Source: Streptomyces tauricus (GTDB lineage Bacteria > Actinomycetota > Actinomycetes > Streptomycetales > Streptomycetaceae). From it: a stretch of 64,000 nt of DNA. Under the pieces are notes generated by a model, which worked only from the letters and a program-made list of their open reading frames with translations, was not told the origin of the DNA and searched no databases. Position 1 is the first letter of the stretch, and the number at the start of each line of letters is the position of its first letter. The position numbers and the translations under genes are program-made. The DNA is taken from assembly GCF_014650955.1 (NCBI RefSeq), contig NZ_BMVY01000002.1, positions 124,001 to 188,000 of the forward strand. The letters run 5' to 3'. Shown in pieces: positions 9,065 through 17,278 of the stretch.

Positions 9065-9673
9065 TCACCCCCGGGCGTCGCGGGGCCGGCGGAACGCGAA
9101 GGCCGCCGCCACTCCGCCCAGCAGCCCGAAGAGGTGTCCCTGCCAGCTGACCCCGGTCGCCGTCGGCAGGACGCCCCACAGGATCGAGCCGTACACCGCC
9201 CCGACGAGGAGTCCCACGACCACGTCGCCTATTCGGCGGTCCACGAAGCCCCGTACCAGCAGATAGCCGAAGAGGCCGAACACGACGCCGGACGCGCCCG
9301 CGGTCAGGGAGTGGGCGGGCGCGGTGAGCCACACGCCCAGGCCGCTGACGAGGATCGTCAGGGTGACGACGGCGAGGAAGCGGCGGATGCCGGACAGCGC
9401 GGTGAGGAAGCCGAGGACGAGCAGCGGCAGGCTGTTCGCCGCGAGATGGCCGAAGCCGAAGTGCAGGAACGCGGCGGGCACGATGTCACGCAGCTCACCG
9501 AACTCGCGCGGACTGATCCCGAACGTGTCCAGCGCATGGCCGCTCACCGCGTCGATGCCTTCGAGCACCCACAGCAGGGCGACCCAGCCGCCGGTCAGCA
9601 GGGCAGCGCTCCTGGCCCGCTCACCGCGCGACATCGGCGCGGGAAGGCTCACACCCTGCCGTTCGTACGCCAT
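9065..9673 (-). CDS. Rhomboid-family intramembrane serine protease
   Basis: 202 residues with about six hydrophobic helices. The signature elements are present: HFGFGHLAANS (71-81, with the His/Asn of TM2), the catalytic serine in GASG (S128), and the catalytic histidine in WQGHLFGLLGG (H180). Rhomboids cleave membrane-anchored substrates within the bilayer. The ATG at 9673 is used. The gene points away from the CPBP protease and two-component genes, across a 222-bp divergent promoter region, so three intramembrane proteases lie within 4.6 kb. The substrate is not indicated. Confidence 0.9.
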   Translation of the reverse strand: MAYERQGVSLPAPMSRGERARSAALLTGGWVALLWVLEGIDAVSGHALDTFGISPREFGELRDIVPAAFLHFGFGHLAANSLPLLVLGFLTALSGIRRFLAVVTLTILVSGLGVWLTAPAHSLTAGASGVVFGLFGYLLVRGFVDRRIGDVVVGLLVGAVYGSILWGVLPTATGVSWQGHLFGLLGGVAAAFAFRRPRDARG

Positions 9674-9895
9674 GGAAGCCTCCTGCCGGTCCCTGTGTAC
9701 CGCTCAACGCACGGCGGGCCGGGCCCGGTTCCCACGGCGGGGCGGGAAAAGGCGCGTGCGCCGGCCGCGCGGGGCTGTCCCCCGTCCGAGCTACGCGCAG
9801 GTGTCCACCGGACGGTGACGATTCCCGGCCGCCGGATCCCTAGCTTTCTGCACAGCCCGCGGCGCTCCGGCCGCGGAACTTGCGTAGGAGTTCTC

Positions 9896-10723
9896 ATGAG
9901 GTTCGTCGGGCAACTCGTGGCCGTCGCGGCGGTCGCCTTCCTCGGTGGTCAGGCAATCACCGCGGCGGAGGGCAGACCGTGGCTCCAGCTGCTCGTCGGC
10001 GTACCGACGGCCGTGCTCGCGGTTCTCGTCTACCGGTGGGTGGTGGGGCGGACCGAGCGGCGGCCGGTCACCGAACTGGCCCTGGAGGAAGCCCCCGCCG
10101 CGCTGGGCCGCGGCACCCTCATCGGCGTCGCCCTGTTCGGGGCCGTCATCGTCAACCTCTTCACCTCCGGGCACTACAAGGCCGACGGCATCGACTCGGT
10201 GACGGGCGCGGTGGGGCTGCTCGGCTTCATGGCCGCCGCCGCGGTGACGGAGGAACTGATCTTCCGTGGCGTCCTGTTCCGTATCGCCGAGGAGCGCATC
10301 GGCACCTGGATCGCGCTGGTGCTGACCGGCACGCTGTTCGGCCTGTCGCATCTGCTCAACCCGCACGCGACTCCGTGGGGCGCCGCCGCCATCGCCGTCG
10401 AGGCGGGCGGCATGCTCACCGCCGCGTACGTCGCCACCCGCTCGCTGTGGCTGCCCATCGGCCTGCACTTCGGCTGGAACTTCGCCGCGTCCGGCATCTT
10501 CAGTACCGAGGTCTCGGGCAACGACACCCCGCCGGGACTGCTGGACTCCTCGATGTCGGGCCCCTCACTGCTCACCGGCGGCGACTTCGGCCCGGAGGGA
10601 AGTGTGTACTCGGTGCTGTTCTGCGTGCTGGCGACGGTCGCGTTCATGTGGCTGGCCCACCGCCGCGGCCATGTGGTGCCGCGGAGCGGGCGCGCCGACG
10701 CCACCGCTACACTCCCCCGATGA
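9896..10723 (+). CDS. CPBP family intramembrane metalloprotease (CAAX/Abi type), first copy
   Basis: 275 residues, multi-pass membrane protein. The CPBP motifs are intact: motif 1 EELIFRG (E119, E120, R124), motif 2 with H152 in LFGLSHL, motif 3 HFGWN (H191, N195). Family members cleave prenylated or other membrane peptides, or act as bacteriocin-immunity proteins. RBS TAGGAG lies at the right distance from the ATG at 9896. The stop overlaps the start of the histidine kinase (ATGA), so the two are translationally coupled. Its second half is clearly paralogous to the protease at 12731-13654. Confidence 0.9.
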   Translation: MRFVGQLVAVAAVAFLGGQAITAAEGRPWLQLLVGVPTAVLAVLVYRWVVGRTERRPVTELALEEAPAALGRGTLIGVALFGAVIVNLFTSGHYKADGIDSVTGAVGLLGFMAAAAVTEELIFRGVLFRIAEERIGTWIALVLTGTLFGLSHLLNPHATPWGAAAIAVEAGGMLTAAYVATRSLWLPIGLHFGWNFAASGIFSTEVSGNDTPPGLLDSSMSGPSLLTGGDFGPEGSVYSVLFCVLATVAFMWLAHRRGHVVPRSGRADATATLPR

Positions 10724-11961
10724 TCGGGATGGTCAGTCTGCGGCGGGCCCGTGACCGGTGGCCCGCCCTCGTCCGGCGGCGGACCCCGCAGTGGTGGCGC
10801 CGCGCCGATGTCACCGTCCGCGACCTTCCGCTCGGGCTGCTGTTCCTCGCCGTCTCGTTCCTGCCGGACGCCCACGGCACCCAGATCGGCGGCCTGCCGA
10901 CCCGCCCCTTCGACGCCTTCGCCCTCCTGGTGGTCGCTCTCCAGTGCCTCCCGCTCGCCGTGCGCCGCCGGTGGCCGGCCGTCTGTCTCGCCCTGGTGTC
11001 GGTGGGGTTCGCCGTCGACCAGCTCCGTGGCTACCACTCGTTCGCGGGCACCGCGCTGCCGGTCGCGCTGCTGAGCGTGGGAGCCCACCTGGCACGGCAT
11101 CGGCGTACGGCCGCGCTCGTCTTCTCCGTGGCGTACGTGCCCCTGGCGGTCGCGTTCGCCCGGATCGAGCCGGGTGAGCCGCCGACCGAGCTCGTGACGT
11201 TCTATCTGGCGATGGTCCTGGCATGGGGCCTCGGAGCGTGGCTGCGCTCGACCCGGGTCGCGGACGCCGAGCACCGGCTCCGGATCGCCGAGGACACCCG
11301 GACCGCCGAACGGACCCGTATCGCCCGGGAGTTGCACGACGTCGTGACCCATCATGTGACGGCGATGGTCGTGCAGGCCGAGGCGGCCCGCTATCTCACC
11401 GCCTCGCCCGAACGCCTCGACCGGTCCCTGACCGCCGTCACGGACACGGGCCGGCGGGCCATCGCCGATCTGCGGCACCTGCTCGACCTGCTCAACCCCG
11501 ACCACGGCACAGGACACGGCACCGACCGGCGGACCGGTGAGGCCACCGGCCGGGCCACCGAACCGCGGACACCGTCCGGCGGCGGGCTGCGCACGCTCGT
11601 GGAACAGATGCGGCTGGCCGGACAGCCGGTGGAGTTCACCGAGGAGGGCACCCCCGCGGAGTCGACCGGCAGCGCCGAAGTCGTGGTCTACCGGGTCGTG
11701 CAGGAGGCCCTCACCAACGCCCTCAAATACGCTCACGGCAGCCGGACCTCGGTTCGGGTACGGCACGCCGAAAGGGAGATCACCGTGGAGGTCAGTACGG
11801 ACGGTTCCGGCTCGGGGGCGGGTTCCCCGGGCGGGAGCGGGCGGGGCCTCGCCGGTCTCCGCGAGCGGGTCGACGTCCTGGGCGGCGAGTTCAGCGCGGG
11901 CCGGCGGACGGCCGGCGGCTTCGTCGTCCGGGCGCGCATACCCGCCGGGAGCCCTTCGTGA
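10720..11961 (+). CDS. Sensor histidine kinase, NarL-type (HisKA_3)
   Basis: 413 residues. Four to five hydrophobic segments lie within about 35-175. The HisKA_3 dimerisation helix has the phospho-acceptor His206 in ARELHDVVTHH, and an HATPase_c domain runs from about 310 to 410 (N-box VVQEALTNALKYA, G-box GRGLAGLRERV). A Gly/Thr/Arg-rich linker (about 265-290) separates the two and looks like a length-variable insertion. No extracellular sensor domain of size is present, so an intramembrane signal is likely. The start overlaps the CPBP stop by 4 bp and the stop overlaps the response regulator start. Confidence 0.92.
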   Translation: MIGMVSLRRARDRWPALVRRRTPQWWRRADVTVRDLPLGLLFLAVSFLPDAHGTQIGGLPTRPFDAFALLVVALQCLPLAVRRRWPAVCLALVSVGFAVDQLRGYHSFAGTALPVALLSVGAHLARHRRTAALVFSVAYVPLAVAFARIEPGEPPTELVTFYLAMVLAWGLGAWLRSTRVADAEHRLRIAEDTRTAERTRIARELHDVVTHHVTAMVVQAEAARYLTASPERLDRSLTAVTDTGRRAIADLRHLLDLLNPDHGTGHGTDRRTGEATGRATEPRTPSGGGLRTLVEQMRLAGQPVEFTEEGTPAESTGSAEVVVYRVVQEALTNALKYAHGSRTSVRVRHAEREITVEVSTDGSGSGAGSPGGSGRGLAGLRERVDVLGGEFSAGRRTAGGFVVRARIPAGSPS

Positions 11962-12644
11962 CCGCACCCGTGACCTCACCCGGCACCTCACCGATCCGGG
12001 TCCTGGTCTGCGACGACCAGGTGCTGGTCCGCACCGGGCTCGTGACGATCATCGACGCCCAGCCCGACCTGGAGGTGGCGGGCGAGTGCGGGGACGGGCA
12101 GGCCGCGGTCGACCTCGCCGCCCGGGTGCGCCCGGACGTCGTGGTGATGGACGTACGCATGCCGGTGCTCGACGGCATCGAGGCCACCCGCCTGCTGGCC
12201 GGCGCCGGGGTGCCGCATCCCGTCAAGGTGCTCGTGGTGACCACGTTCAACCTCGACGAGTACGTGTACGAGGCGCTGCGCGCGGGGGCGAGCGGGTTTC
12301 TGCTCAAGGACGCGCCCCCGGCCCAACTCCTGCACGGGATCAGGACCGTGGGCGCGGGCGCGGCCCTGCTGGACCCGGAGGTGACCCGCCGTCTCGTGGG
12401 CCGTTACGCCGCCCGCATCCGCCCCGCCGACAGCGGCGCCCCGCAGGACATCCCGCTCACACCACGCGAGTTGGAGGTCCTGCGTCTCATCGCGGACGGC
12501 TTCTCCAACAGCGAGATCGCCGCGACCCTCGTGATCAGCCCGGAGACGGTCAAGACCTTCGTCTCCCGCATCCTCGCGAAGCTCAACCTGCGCGACCGGG
12601 TCCAGGCGGTGGTGTACGCGTACCGCCAGGGACTGGTGACCTGA
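11958..12644 (+). CDS. Response regulator, NarL/LuxR family
   Basis: 228 residues. Receiver domain at about 13-130 with acidic pocket D19/D20, phospho-acceptor D65 (VVMDVRMP) and conserved Lys in LLKDAPP. A LuxR-type HTH lies at about 155-220 (LTPRELEVLRLIADGFSNSEIA). The GTG start overlaps the kinase stop (GTGA). It is the cognate regulator of the upstream kinase. Candidate targets are the two CPBP protease genes that flank the pair. Confidence 0.94.
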   Translation: MTAPVTSPGTSPIRVLVCDDQVLVRTGLVTIIDAQPDLEVAGECGDGQAAVDLAARVRPDVVVMDVRMPVLDGIEATRLLAGAGVPHPVKVLVVTTFNLDEYVYEALRAGASGFLLKDAPPAQLLHGIRTVGAGAALLDPEVTRRLVGRYAARIRPADSGAPQDIPLTPRELEVLRLIADGFSNSEIAATLVISPETVKTFVSRILAKLNLRDRVQAVVYAYRQGLVT

Positions 12645-12646
12645 CG

Positions 12647-12710
12647 CGGCCCCCGCCGAGCGAGGAGCGCCCGCGGACTTCCGCGGGCGCTCCTCGCTCG
12701 GCGGGGGCCG
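12647..12710. terminator. Perfect 30-bp hairpin, bidirectional terminator
   Basis: Arms 12647-12676 and 12681-12710 are exact reverse complements over 30 bp, with a 4-nt loop (actt). It sits exactly between the convergent response regulator and second CPBP gene. There is no T-tract, as is common in Streptomyces. Stem length and perfection are unusual. Confidence 0.85.
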
Positions 12711-12730
12711 GTCGCCCCGGCCCTCCCGGG

Positions 12731-13654
12731 TCAGGACGCGGAGGCCGTCCCCGCGGACCGGAACTGCTGCCGGGTGTAGAGGCGCCCCCGGCGCTTGGCC
12801 AGGCGCAGGAACACGACCGTGGGGACCGCGCAGACGAGGATGGCGAAGATGCTGGCCTCCGGGCCGAAGCCGCCGCCGGTGATCGCCTCGGGTCCCGACA
12901 GCACGCCGTGGAGCAGGCCGGTGGGCTGGTCCTCGTTGCCGGAGACCGTGACGCCGAAGATGCCGCTCAGCGCGAAGTTCCAGCCGAAGTGCAGGCCGAT
13001 CGGCATCCACAGGGTGCGGGTGGCCGCGTAGACGGCGCTGAGCATCAGGCCTGCCTCGACGGCGATGGCCAGCGCGCCCCACACGGTGGCACCGGAGTTG
13101 ACCAGGTGCAGGCCGCCGAACAGCACGCCCGAGACCACCATCGCGCCCCGCGTACCGGTGAGTTCCTCGACGAGGCGGAAGATGATGCCGCGGAAGAGGA
13201 GTTCCTCGACGACCGCGACCCCGGCCATCATCCCGAGGACGGTCAGGGCCCCGCCGACGGACACCCCGCCCTCGGTGCCGTAGCCGCCGAACAGGGCGAT
13301 CAGCGCGAGCGTCACGACGAAGAGCCCGAGGCCGTTGGCGACGCCGACGCGCAGGCCGGACCAGGCGGTGGTGGTGTCCAGCTCGGTCGCCGGGCGCTGT
13401 TCGAGGAACCGTACCGCCGCCGCGTAGACCGTCAGGGCGAGCGCCGCGGCCACCGCGCCGAGCAGCAGGGACAGCACCGGGTTCTCGCCCGCCACGCTCC
13501 GCATCCCCGCGGCGAGGCCCGTCACCAGGACGAACAGCACCACCATCACCGCCAGCCGCACCCCGGCCGGCCATACCCGGCGCGTCGGCTCGAAGGGTGA
13601 CTGCGAGAACTGGTGCTTGCCCCACCGCACCGCCTGCGTGTTCCAGAGCGACAT
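12731..13654 (-). CDS. CPBP family intramembrane metalloprotease, second copy
   Basis: 307 residues, about eight hydrophobic segments. CPBP motifs: EELLFRG (E150, E151), H183 in LFGGLHL, and HFGWN (H222). From the EE motif to the C-terminus it matches the copy at 9896-10723 closely, including the shared stretches AIAVEAG and PIGLHFGWNFA, so the two are paralogs. The N-terminus is longer, with a WGKHQFSQSPF-type start. The ATG at 13654 follows a GAGGAG RBS. It is convergent to the two-component system and shares the 30-bp hairpin terminator with it. Confidence 0.9.
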   Translation of the reverse strand: MSLWNTQAVRWGKHQFSQSPFEPTRRVWPAGVRLAVMVVLFVLVTGLAAGMRSVAGENPVLSLLLGAVAAALALTVYAAAVRFLEQRPATELDTTTAWSGLRVGVANGLGLFVVTLALIALFGGYGTEGGVSVGGALTVLGMMAGVAVVEELLFRGIIFRLVEELTGTRGAMVVSGVLFGGLHLVNSGATVWGALAIAVEAGLMLSAVYAATRTLWMPIGLHFGWNFALSGIFGVTVSGNEDQPTGLLHGVLSGPEAITGGGFGPEASIFAILVCAVPTVVFLRLAKRRGRLYTRQQFRSAGTASAS

Positions 13655-13787
13655 GAGATCTCTCCTCGTTGACCGGCGGCCCGGCCGCCCCTGCATCGAG
13701 AGGAACGCTATGAGGAGGGGGTGTTCCGGAACGTCCCGCCGGGGTGGGCATTGCTTGTCGCTCGCGTGGGGGACAACGGGGCCCGGA

Positions 13788-14564
13788 TCAGAACTGGTTC
13801 TCCCCGCCGTCGACGTAGAGGTTGGCGCCGAGGATGAAGCCGCTCCGCTCGGAGGCGAGGAAGGCGACGGCGTCGGCGACCTCGTCCGCGCGCCCGATCC
13901 GGCCGAGCGGAACGGCCGCGGCGAACTGCGCCTTGGTGACGGGCATGCCCGCCGCCGACGCGTCCGGCGAGGCGACCACGGCGTCGAGCCCAGGGGTGTC
14001 GATCGTGCCCGGGGAGATCGCGTTGACCCGGATACCGCGGTCCTTGAGCTCGTTGGCCCAGGTCCGGGCGAAGGACCGGATCGCCGCCTTGGAGGCCGCG
14101 TACGCGCCGAACGCGGCGACACCGTCATCGGCGCGCACCGAGGAGTTGAGGATGACCGAGGCGCCGTCGTTGAGCAGCGGGAGCGCCTTCTGCACCGTGA
14201 ACACCGTTCCCCGGACGTTGACTTGGAAGATCCGGTCGATGTGCTCCTCGGTGATCTGCTCCAGCGTCGCGAACGACGCGGTGCCGGCGTTGGCGAAGAC
14301 CACGTCCAGGCCCCGGCCCCGGGCGCGGACCGCGTCGTAGAGCCGGTCCAGGTCGGCCAGGTCGGAGATGTCACCCGTCACCGCGGTGGCCCTCTCCGGG
14401 CCGATGGCCTCGACGGCCGCGTCCAGCTCGGTCCTGCGCCGGCCGGTGATGAACACGTGCGCGCCCTCGGCCGCCAGCCGCGTGGCGGCGGCCAGACCGA
14501 TCCCGGTGCCGCCGCCGGTGACGACGGCGGTCTTGCCTTCGAGCTGTCCAACGAGCTGCCCCAT
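13788..14564 (-). CDS. SDR family NAD(P)-dependent oxidoreductase
   Basis: 258 residues, classical short-chain dehydrogenase. Cofactor motif TGGGTGIG (16-23), NAG motif (91-94 region, FANAG), active site Ser141/142, Tyr155 and Lys159 (YAASK), and the C-terminal GANLYVDGG. The Arg-rich GRRRTEL after beta-2 suggests NADPH preference. ATG at 14564 with RBS GGAGGT. Divergent from a TetR-type gene with operator-like repeats between them, so repression by that regulator is likely. Substrate unknown. Confidence 0.92.
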   Translation of the reverse strand: MGQLVGQLEGKTAVVTGGGTGIGLAAATRLAAEGAHVFITGRRRTELDAAVEAIGPERATAVTGDISDLADLDRLYDAVRARGRGLDVVFANAGTASFATLEQITEEHIDRIFQVNVRGTVFTVQKALPLLNDGASVILNSSVRADDGVAAFGAYAASKAAIRSFARTWANELKDRGIRVNAISPGTIDTPGLDAVVASPDASAAGMPVTKAQFAAAVPLGRIGRADEVADAVAFLASERSGFILGANLYVDGGENQF

Positions 14565-14586
14565 GCGAACTACCTCCACAAACATA

Positions 14587-14652
14587 AGTATCGATCGGTA
14601 CTGAATGACTACCGAGGGGACCGTAACACATCTGCACCGATCAGTACGGAAA
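14587..14652. promoter_or_regulatory. Putative TetR operator pair in the SDR/TetR divergent promoter
   Basis: A 16-bp near-palindrome AGTATCGATCGGTACT lies at 14587-14602. A related site ACCGATCAGTAC lies at about 14636-14647. Both contain a core close to ACCGATCGGT. They sit between the two divergent starts, as expected for a locally acting TetR repressor. Confidence 0.6.
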
Positions 14653-14667
14653 GGTAGGGTGGAGCAC

Positions 14668-15276
14668 ATGGAGACGCGACAGAAGGCACCGATCGGCCGG
14701 CCGAGGGGCTTCGACACCGACGAGGCCCTTGAGCGCGCGATGCGGGTCTTCTGGGAGCAGGGCTACGAGGGCGCCAGCCTCACCGACCTGACCAGCGCCA
14801 TGGGCATCACCCGTACGAGCATGTACGCGGCCTTCGGCAACAAGGAGGACCTGTTCCGCAAGGCCCTGGAGCGCTACACCGAGGGGCCCGCCTCGTACGG
14901 CGTCCGGGCCACGCGGGAGCCGACCGCGCGGCAGGTGGCCACCGCGTTCCTCGGCGGTTCCGTCCGGGCGAGCACCCAGCCCGGCTGCCCCGCAGGCTGC
15001 CTCGGCGTCCAGGGCGCCCTCGCCGCGGGCGATCCGGGACGCAACGCCCGCGACGCCCTCGTCACCTGGCGCAACGAGGGCATCGCCCTCCTCCACGACC
15101 GCTTCCGGCGGGCCGTCGACGAAGGCGACCTGTCGTCGGACCTCGATCCGGGCCTGCTCGCCCGCTACCTCATGACCGTCGCGAACGGCATCGCCGTCCA
15201 GGCGGCCGGCGGCGCCACCCGCGAGGACCTCCAACTGGTCGCGGACATGGCGCTGAGCGGCTGGCCGTCGCCCTGA
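14668..15276 (+). CDS. TetR/AcrR family transcriptional regulator
   Basis: 202 residues. N-terminal TetR HTH at about 18-60 (YEGASLTDLTSAMGITRTSMYAAFGNKEDLF is split across helices 2-4), then an all-helical ligand domain with a PGCPAGCLGV segment typical of the C-terminal subfamily. The track-longest frame starts at 14605, but the ATG at 14668 has an RBS (GGTGGAG) and gives the normal N-terminus. Likely represses the divergent SDR gene and itself. Confidence 0.93.
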   Translation: METRQKAPIGRPRGFDTDEALERAMRVFWEQGYEGASLTDLTSAMGITRTSMYAAFGNKEDLFRKALERYTEGPASYGVRATREPTARQVATAFLGGSVRASTQPGCPAGCLGVQGALAAGDPGRNARDALVTWRNEGIALLHDRFRRAVDEGDLSSDLDPGLLARYLMTVANGIAVQAAGGATREDLQLVADMALSGWPSP

Positions 15277-15349
15277 CGCGACCAACGCGGGCCGTCCCCG
15301 CGGGCCGTCCCGTGCCGCTCGGGTGGACGGGCGAGGGCGGTGGCCGCTG

Positions 15350-17212
15350 CTACTGCTTCGACGGTGGCGGCGGCGGCTCGACGGTGGCGTGCCAGTCGAA
15401 CACCCGGTAGCGCAGCGCTGCCGCGGTGTCCGACGGGCGTGAGTCCCTGACGCCCTCGCAGACCGCGTCCAGCAGCGCGCTCAGCGCGGCGGGCTCCGAC
15501 CGGCGATGGCGTGCGGCACCGGCCAGCGGGCTCAGGTCCAGTTCGCGGTCGCCGACCAGCAGCAGCACACTCTCGGGACGCGCGCCCTCGGCCGGAACAT
15601 CCTCGGGCCACCAGATCTCCACCGGTCCGGACCGCCACACGAACTCGTCGTTCTGTCCGTCGGCCCGTTCCATGGGGATGCCGCTGGGCTGGTCGTGGGT
15701 CACCAGGGAGGTACGGCCGCTCAGTCCCACGCCCAGCAGCCAGACGTACGGCTGCGTGCGGGCGCGGCCGGCGGCGAAGACCCGGTACCGGTCCCCCACG
15801 CGCAGCCCGTCCCCCTTGCGGAACTCCCGGAAGTCATGGCTGCCCGGCCTGGTCTCCACCTCCAGCCGGGCCCGGAGGTCCCCCGAGGGGAAGCCCTCCG
15901 GCCCCGGGTCCGTAAGTCCGCGCAGGCGCTCACCGCGGGCGATCGTCTCCAGCAGACCGACGACCCGCCGGGCGGCGGCCGGCACCTCCGCCGGGCCGGG
16001 CGTCTCCTCCGCGCGGCGGTGGAGCCACCCCGCGCTGTCGGCCACTTCGAGCTGTCCCCGCCGGATCCGGACCAGGCTCCGGGCCCCGTCGTCGGTCTCC
16101 GTCAGCCGGGGCGACGACGCCAGCCGCCCGCGGAGGGCGTCGGCCAGGGGACCGCCCACCTCGATACGTACGCGGTGCCTCGTGTGGACCAGCACCGGAA
16201 GCGCGTACGAGCCCGGTGGCAGCGGGGCCACCGGCACGCCCGGCGGCGGGTCCAGCAGGGCGTCCGCCGCGTCGACGGCCGTCACCCGCGCCTCCGCCTC
16301 GGTCCCGGGACGCGTTCCGTCGGCCGGGAGGACCAGCCGTACGCGATCCAGGCGCTCCAGCCCGAACAACGCGCCTCCGACCATGCGCAACGCGTCGCCG
16401 TGCACCCGCAGCGGCAGTCGCTCGGGCTGCGCGGGCACGTCGGTCGAGAAGGGCAGTCGGCCGGACGGGCCGCCCGCGTCGGGGTGTTGCAGCGTCTCCG
16501 ACTGGCGGACCCGGTCGCGGATCCGGGCGATCAGCACGGACCAGGGCACGGGTTGTGCGCGGAAGTCCTCCAACGTCCGCGCCAGCGCGGCCGTGAACAG
16601 GCCCTGCCGCTCGTCCTCGTAGGCGACGCCCAGTCTCTGGCACGCGACCAGCCGCACCACGTCCGGATCGGGCAGGCGTGGTGCGGTGGCGAGCCCCACC
16701 GACCGCTCCACACCCGCCTCGACGGGGACCTGGCTCCTCACCGACCTGATCCGCCTGCTGCCCGGGGCACGAACCATGCCGCCGGAGTGGCAGCAGTCCA
16801 GGACGCAGGTGACGTTGGGGGTGATCGCCGTCAAAGACCGCAGTACGGCGGTGAGTTCCTCGGCCAGATAGCCGCGGAAGTCGGTCGCGGTCCCGGCCTC
16901 GTGGTCGCTGGGTACCAGATACTGCAGGTGAGCGGGCCTGCCGGGGTGGAGTTCCCGCAGGGCCGGGGGCAGCGGGAGGAGCGAGCCGTGGCCCGCGTAG
17001 TAGACGACGACCGCGTCGCCCTTCCCCGTCTCCGCGACCAGTCTCCTGAAGGCGTCCTTCATACCGTCGTAGCCCGTCTCCGCGGCCTCCCGGCAGACCC
17101 GCAGATCCGTGAAACCGCGGTCGGCCAGCAGCCGTTCCATGACGTTCACGTCCTCGGCCACGCCGGTCAGGTCGTAGGTCTGGGCTCCGATCAGCAGGGC
17201 ACGCCTCACCAT
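15350..17212 (-). CDS. Caspase-family (peptidase C14-like) protein
   Basis: 620 residues. The caspase fold occupies about 1-255: start RRALLIGAQTY, catalytic His75 in YYAGHGS and catalytic Cys141 in LDCCHSGG. Both dyad residues are present, so an active Arg/Lys- or Asp-specific protease is plausible. The C-terminal 365 residues are unlike known enzymes; the segment GDRYRVFAAGRARTQPYVWL (about 480-500) resembles the DUF4384-type beta domain often fused to bacterial caspases (inference). A good RBS (GAGGTGAGGAG) precedes the ATG. It is the last gene of a three-ORF operon, 66 bp after the CHAT gene. Confidence 0.88.
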   Translation of the reverse strand: MVRRALLIGAQTYDLTGVAEDVNVMERLLADRGFTDLRVCREAAETGYDGMKDAFRRLVAETGKGDAVVVYYAGHGSLLPLPPALRELHPGRPAHLQYLVPSDHEAGTATDFRGYLAEELTAVLRSLTAITPNVTCVLDCCHSGGMVRAPGSRRIRSVRSQVPVEAGVERSVGLATAPRLPDPDVVRLVACQRLGVAYEDERQGLFTAALARTLEDFRAQPVPWSVLIARIRDRVRQSETLQHPDAGGPSGRLPFSTDVPAQPERLPLRVHGDALRMVGGALFGLERLDRVRLVLPADGTRPGTEAEARVTAVDAADALLDPPPGVPVAPLPPGSYALPVLVHTRHRVRIEVGGPLADALRGRLASSPRLTETDDGARSLVRIRRGQLEVADSAGWLHRRAEETPGPAEVPAAARRVVGLLETIARGERLRGLTDPGPEGFPSGDLRARLEVETRPGSHDFREFRKGDGLRVGDRYRVFAAGRARTQPYVWLLGVGLSGRTSLVTHDQPSGIPMERADGQNDEFVWRSGPVEIWWPEDVPAEGARPESVLLLVGDRELDLSPLAGAARHRRSEPAALSALLDAVCEGVRDSRPSDTAAALRYRVFDWHATVEPPPPPSKQ

Positions 17213-17278
17213 GTCGGTCTCCTCACCTCGGTGTTGCGGGTTGCGGGTTTCGGATGGCGGGTTGTGGGGTGCCGCTCC

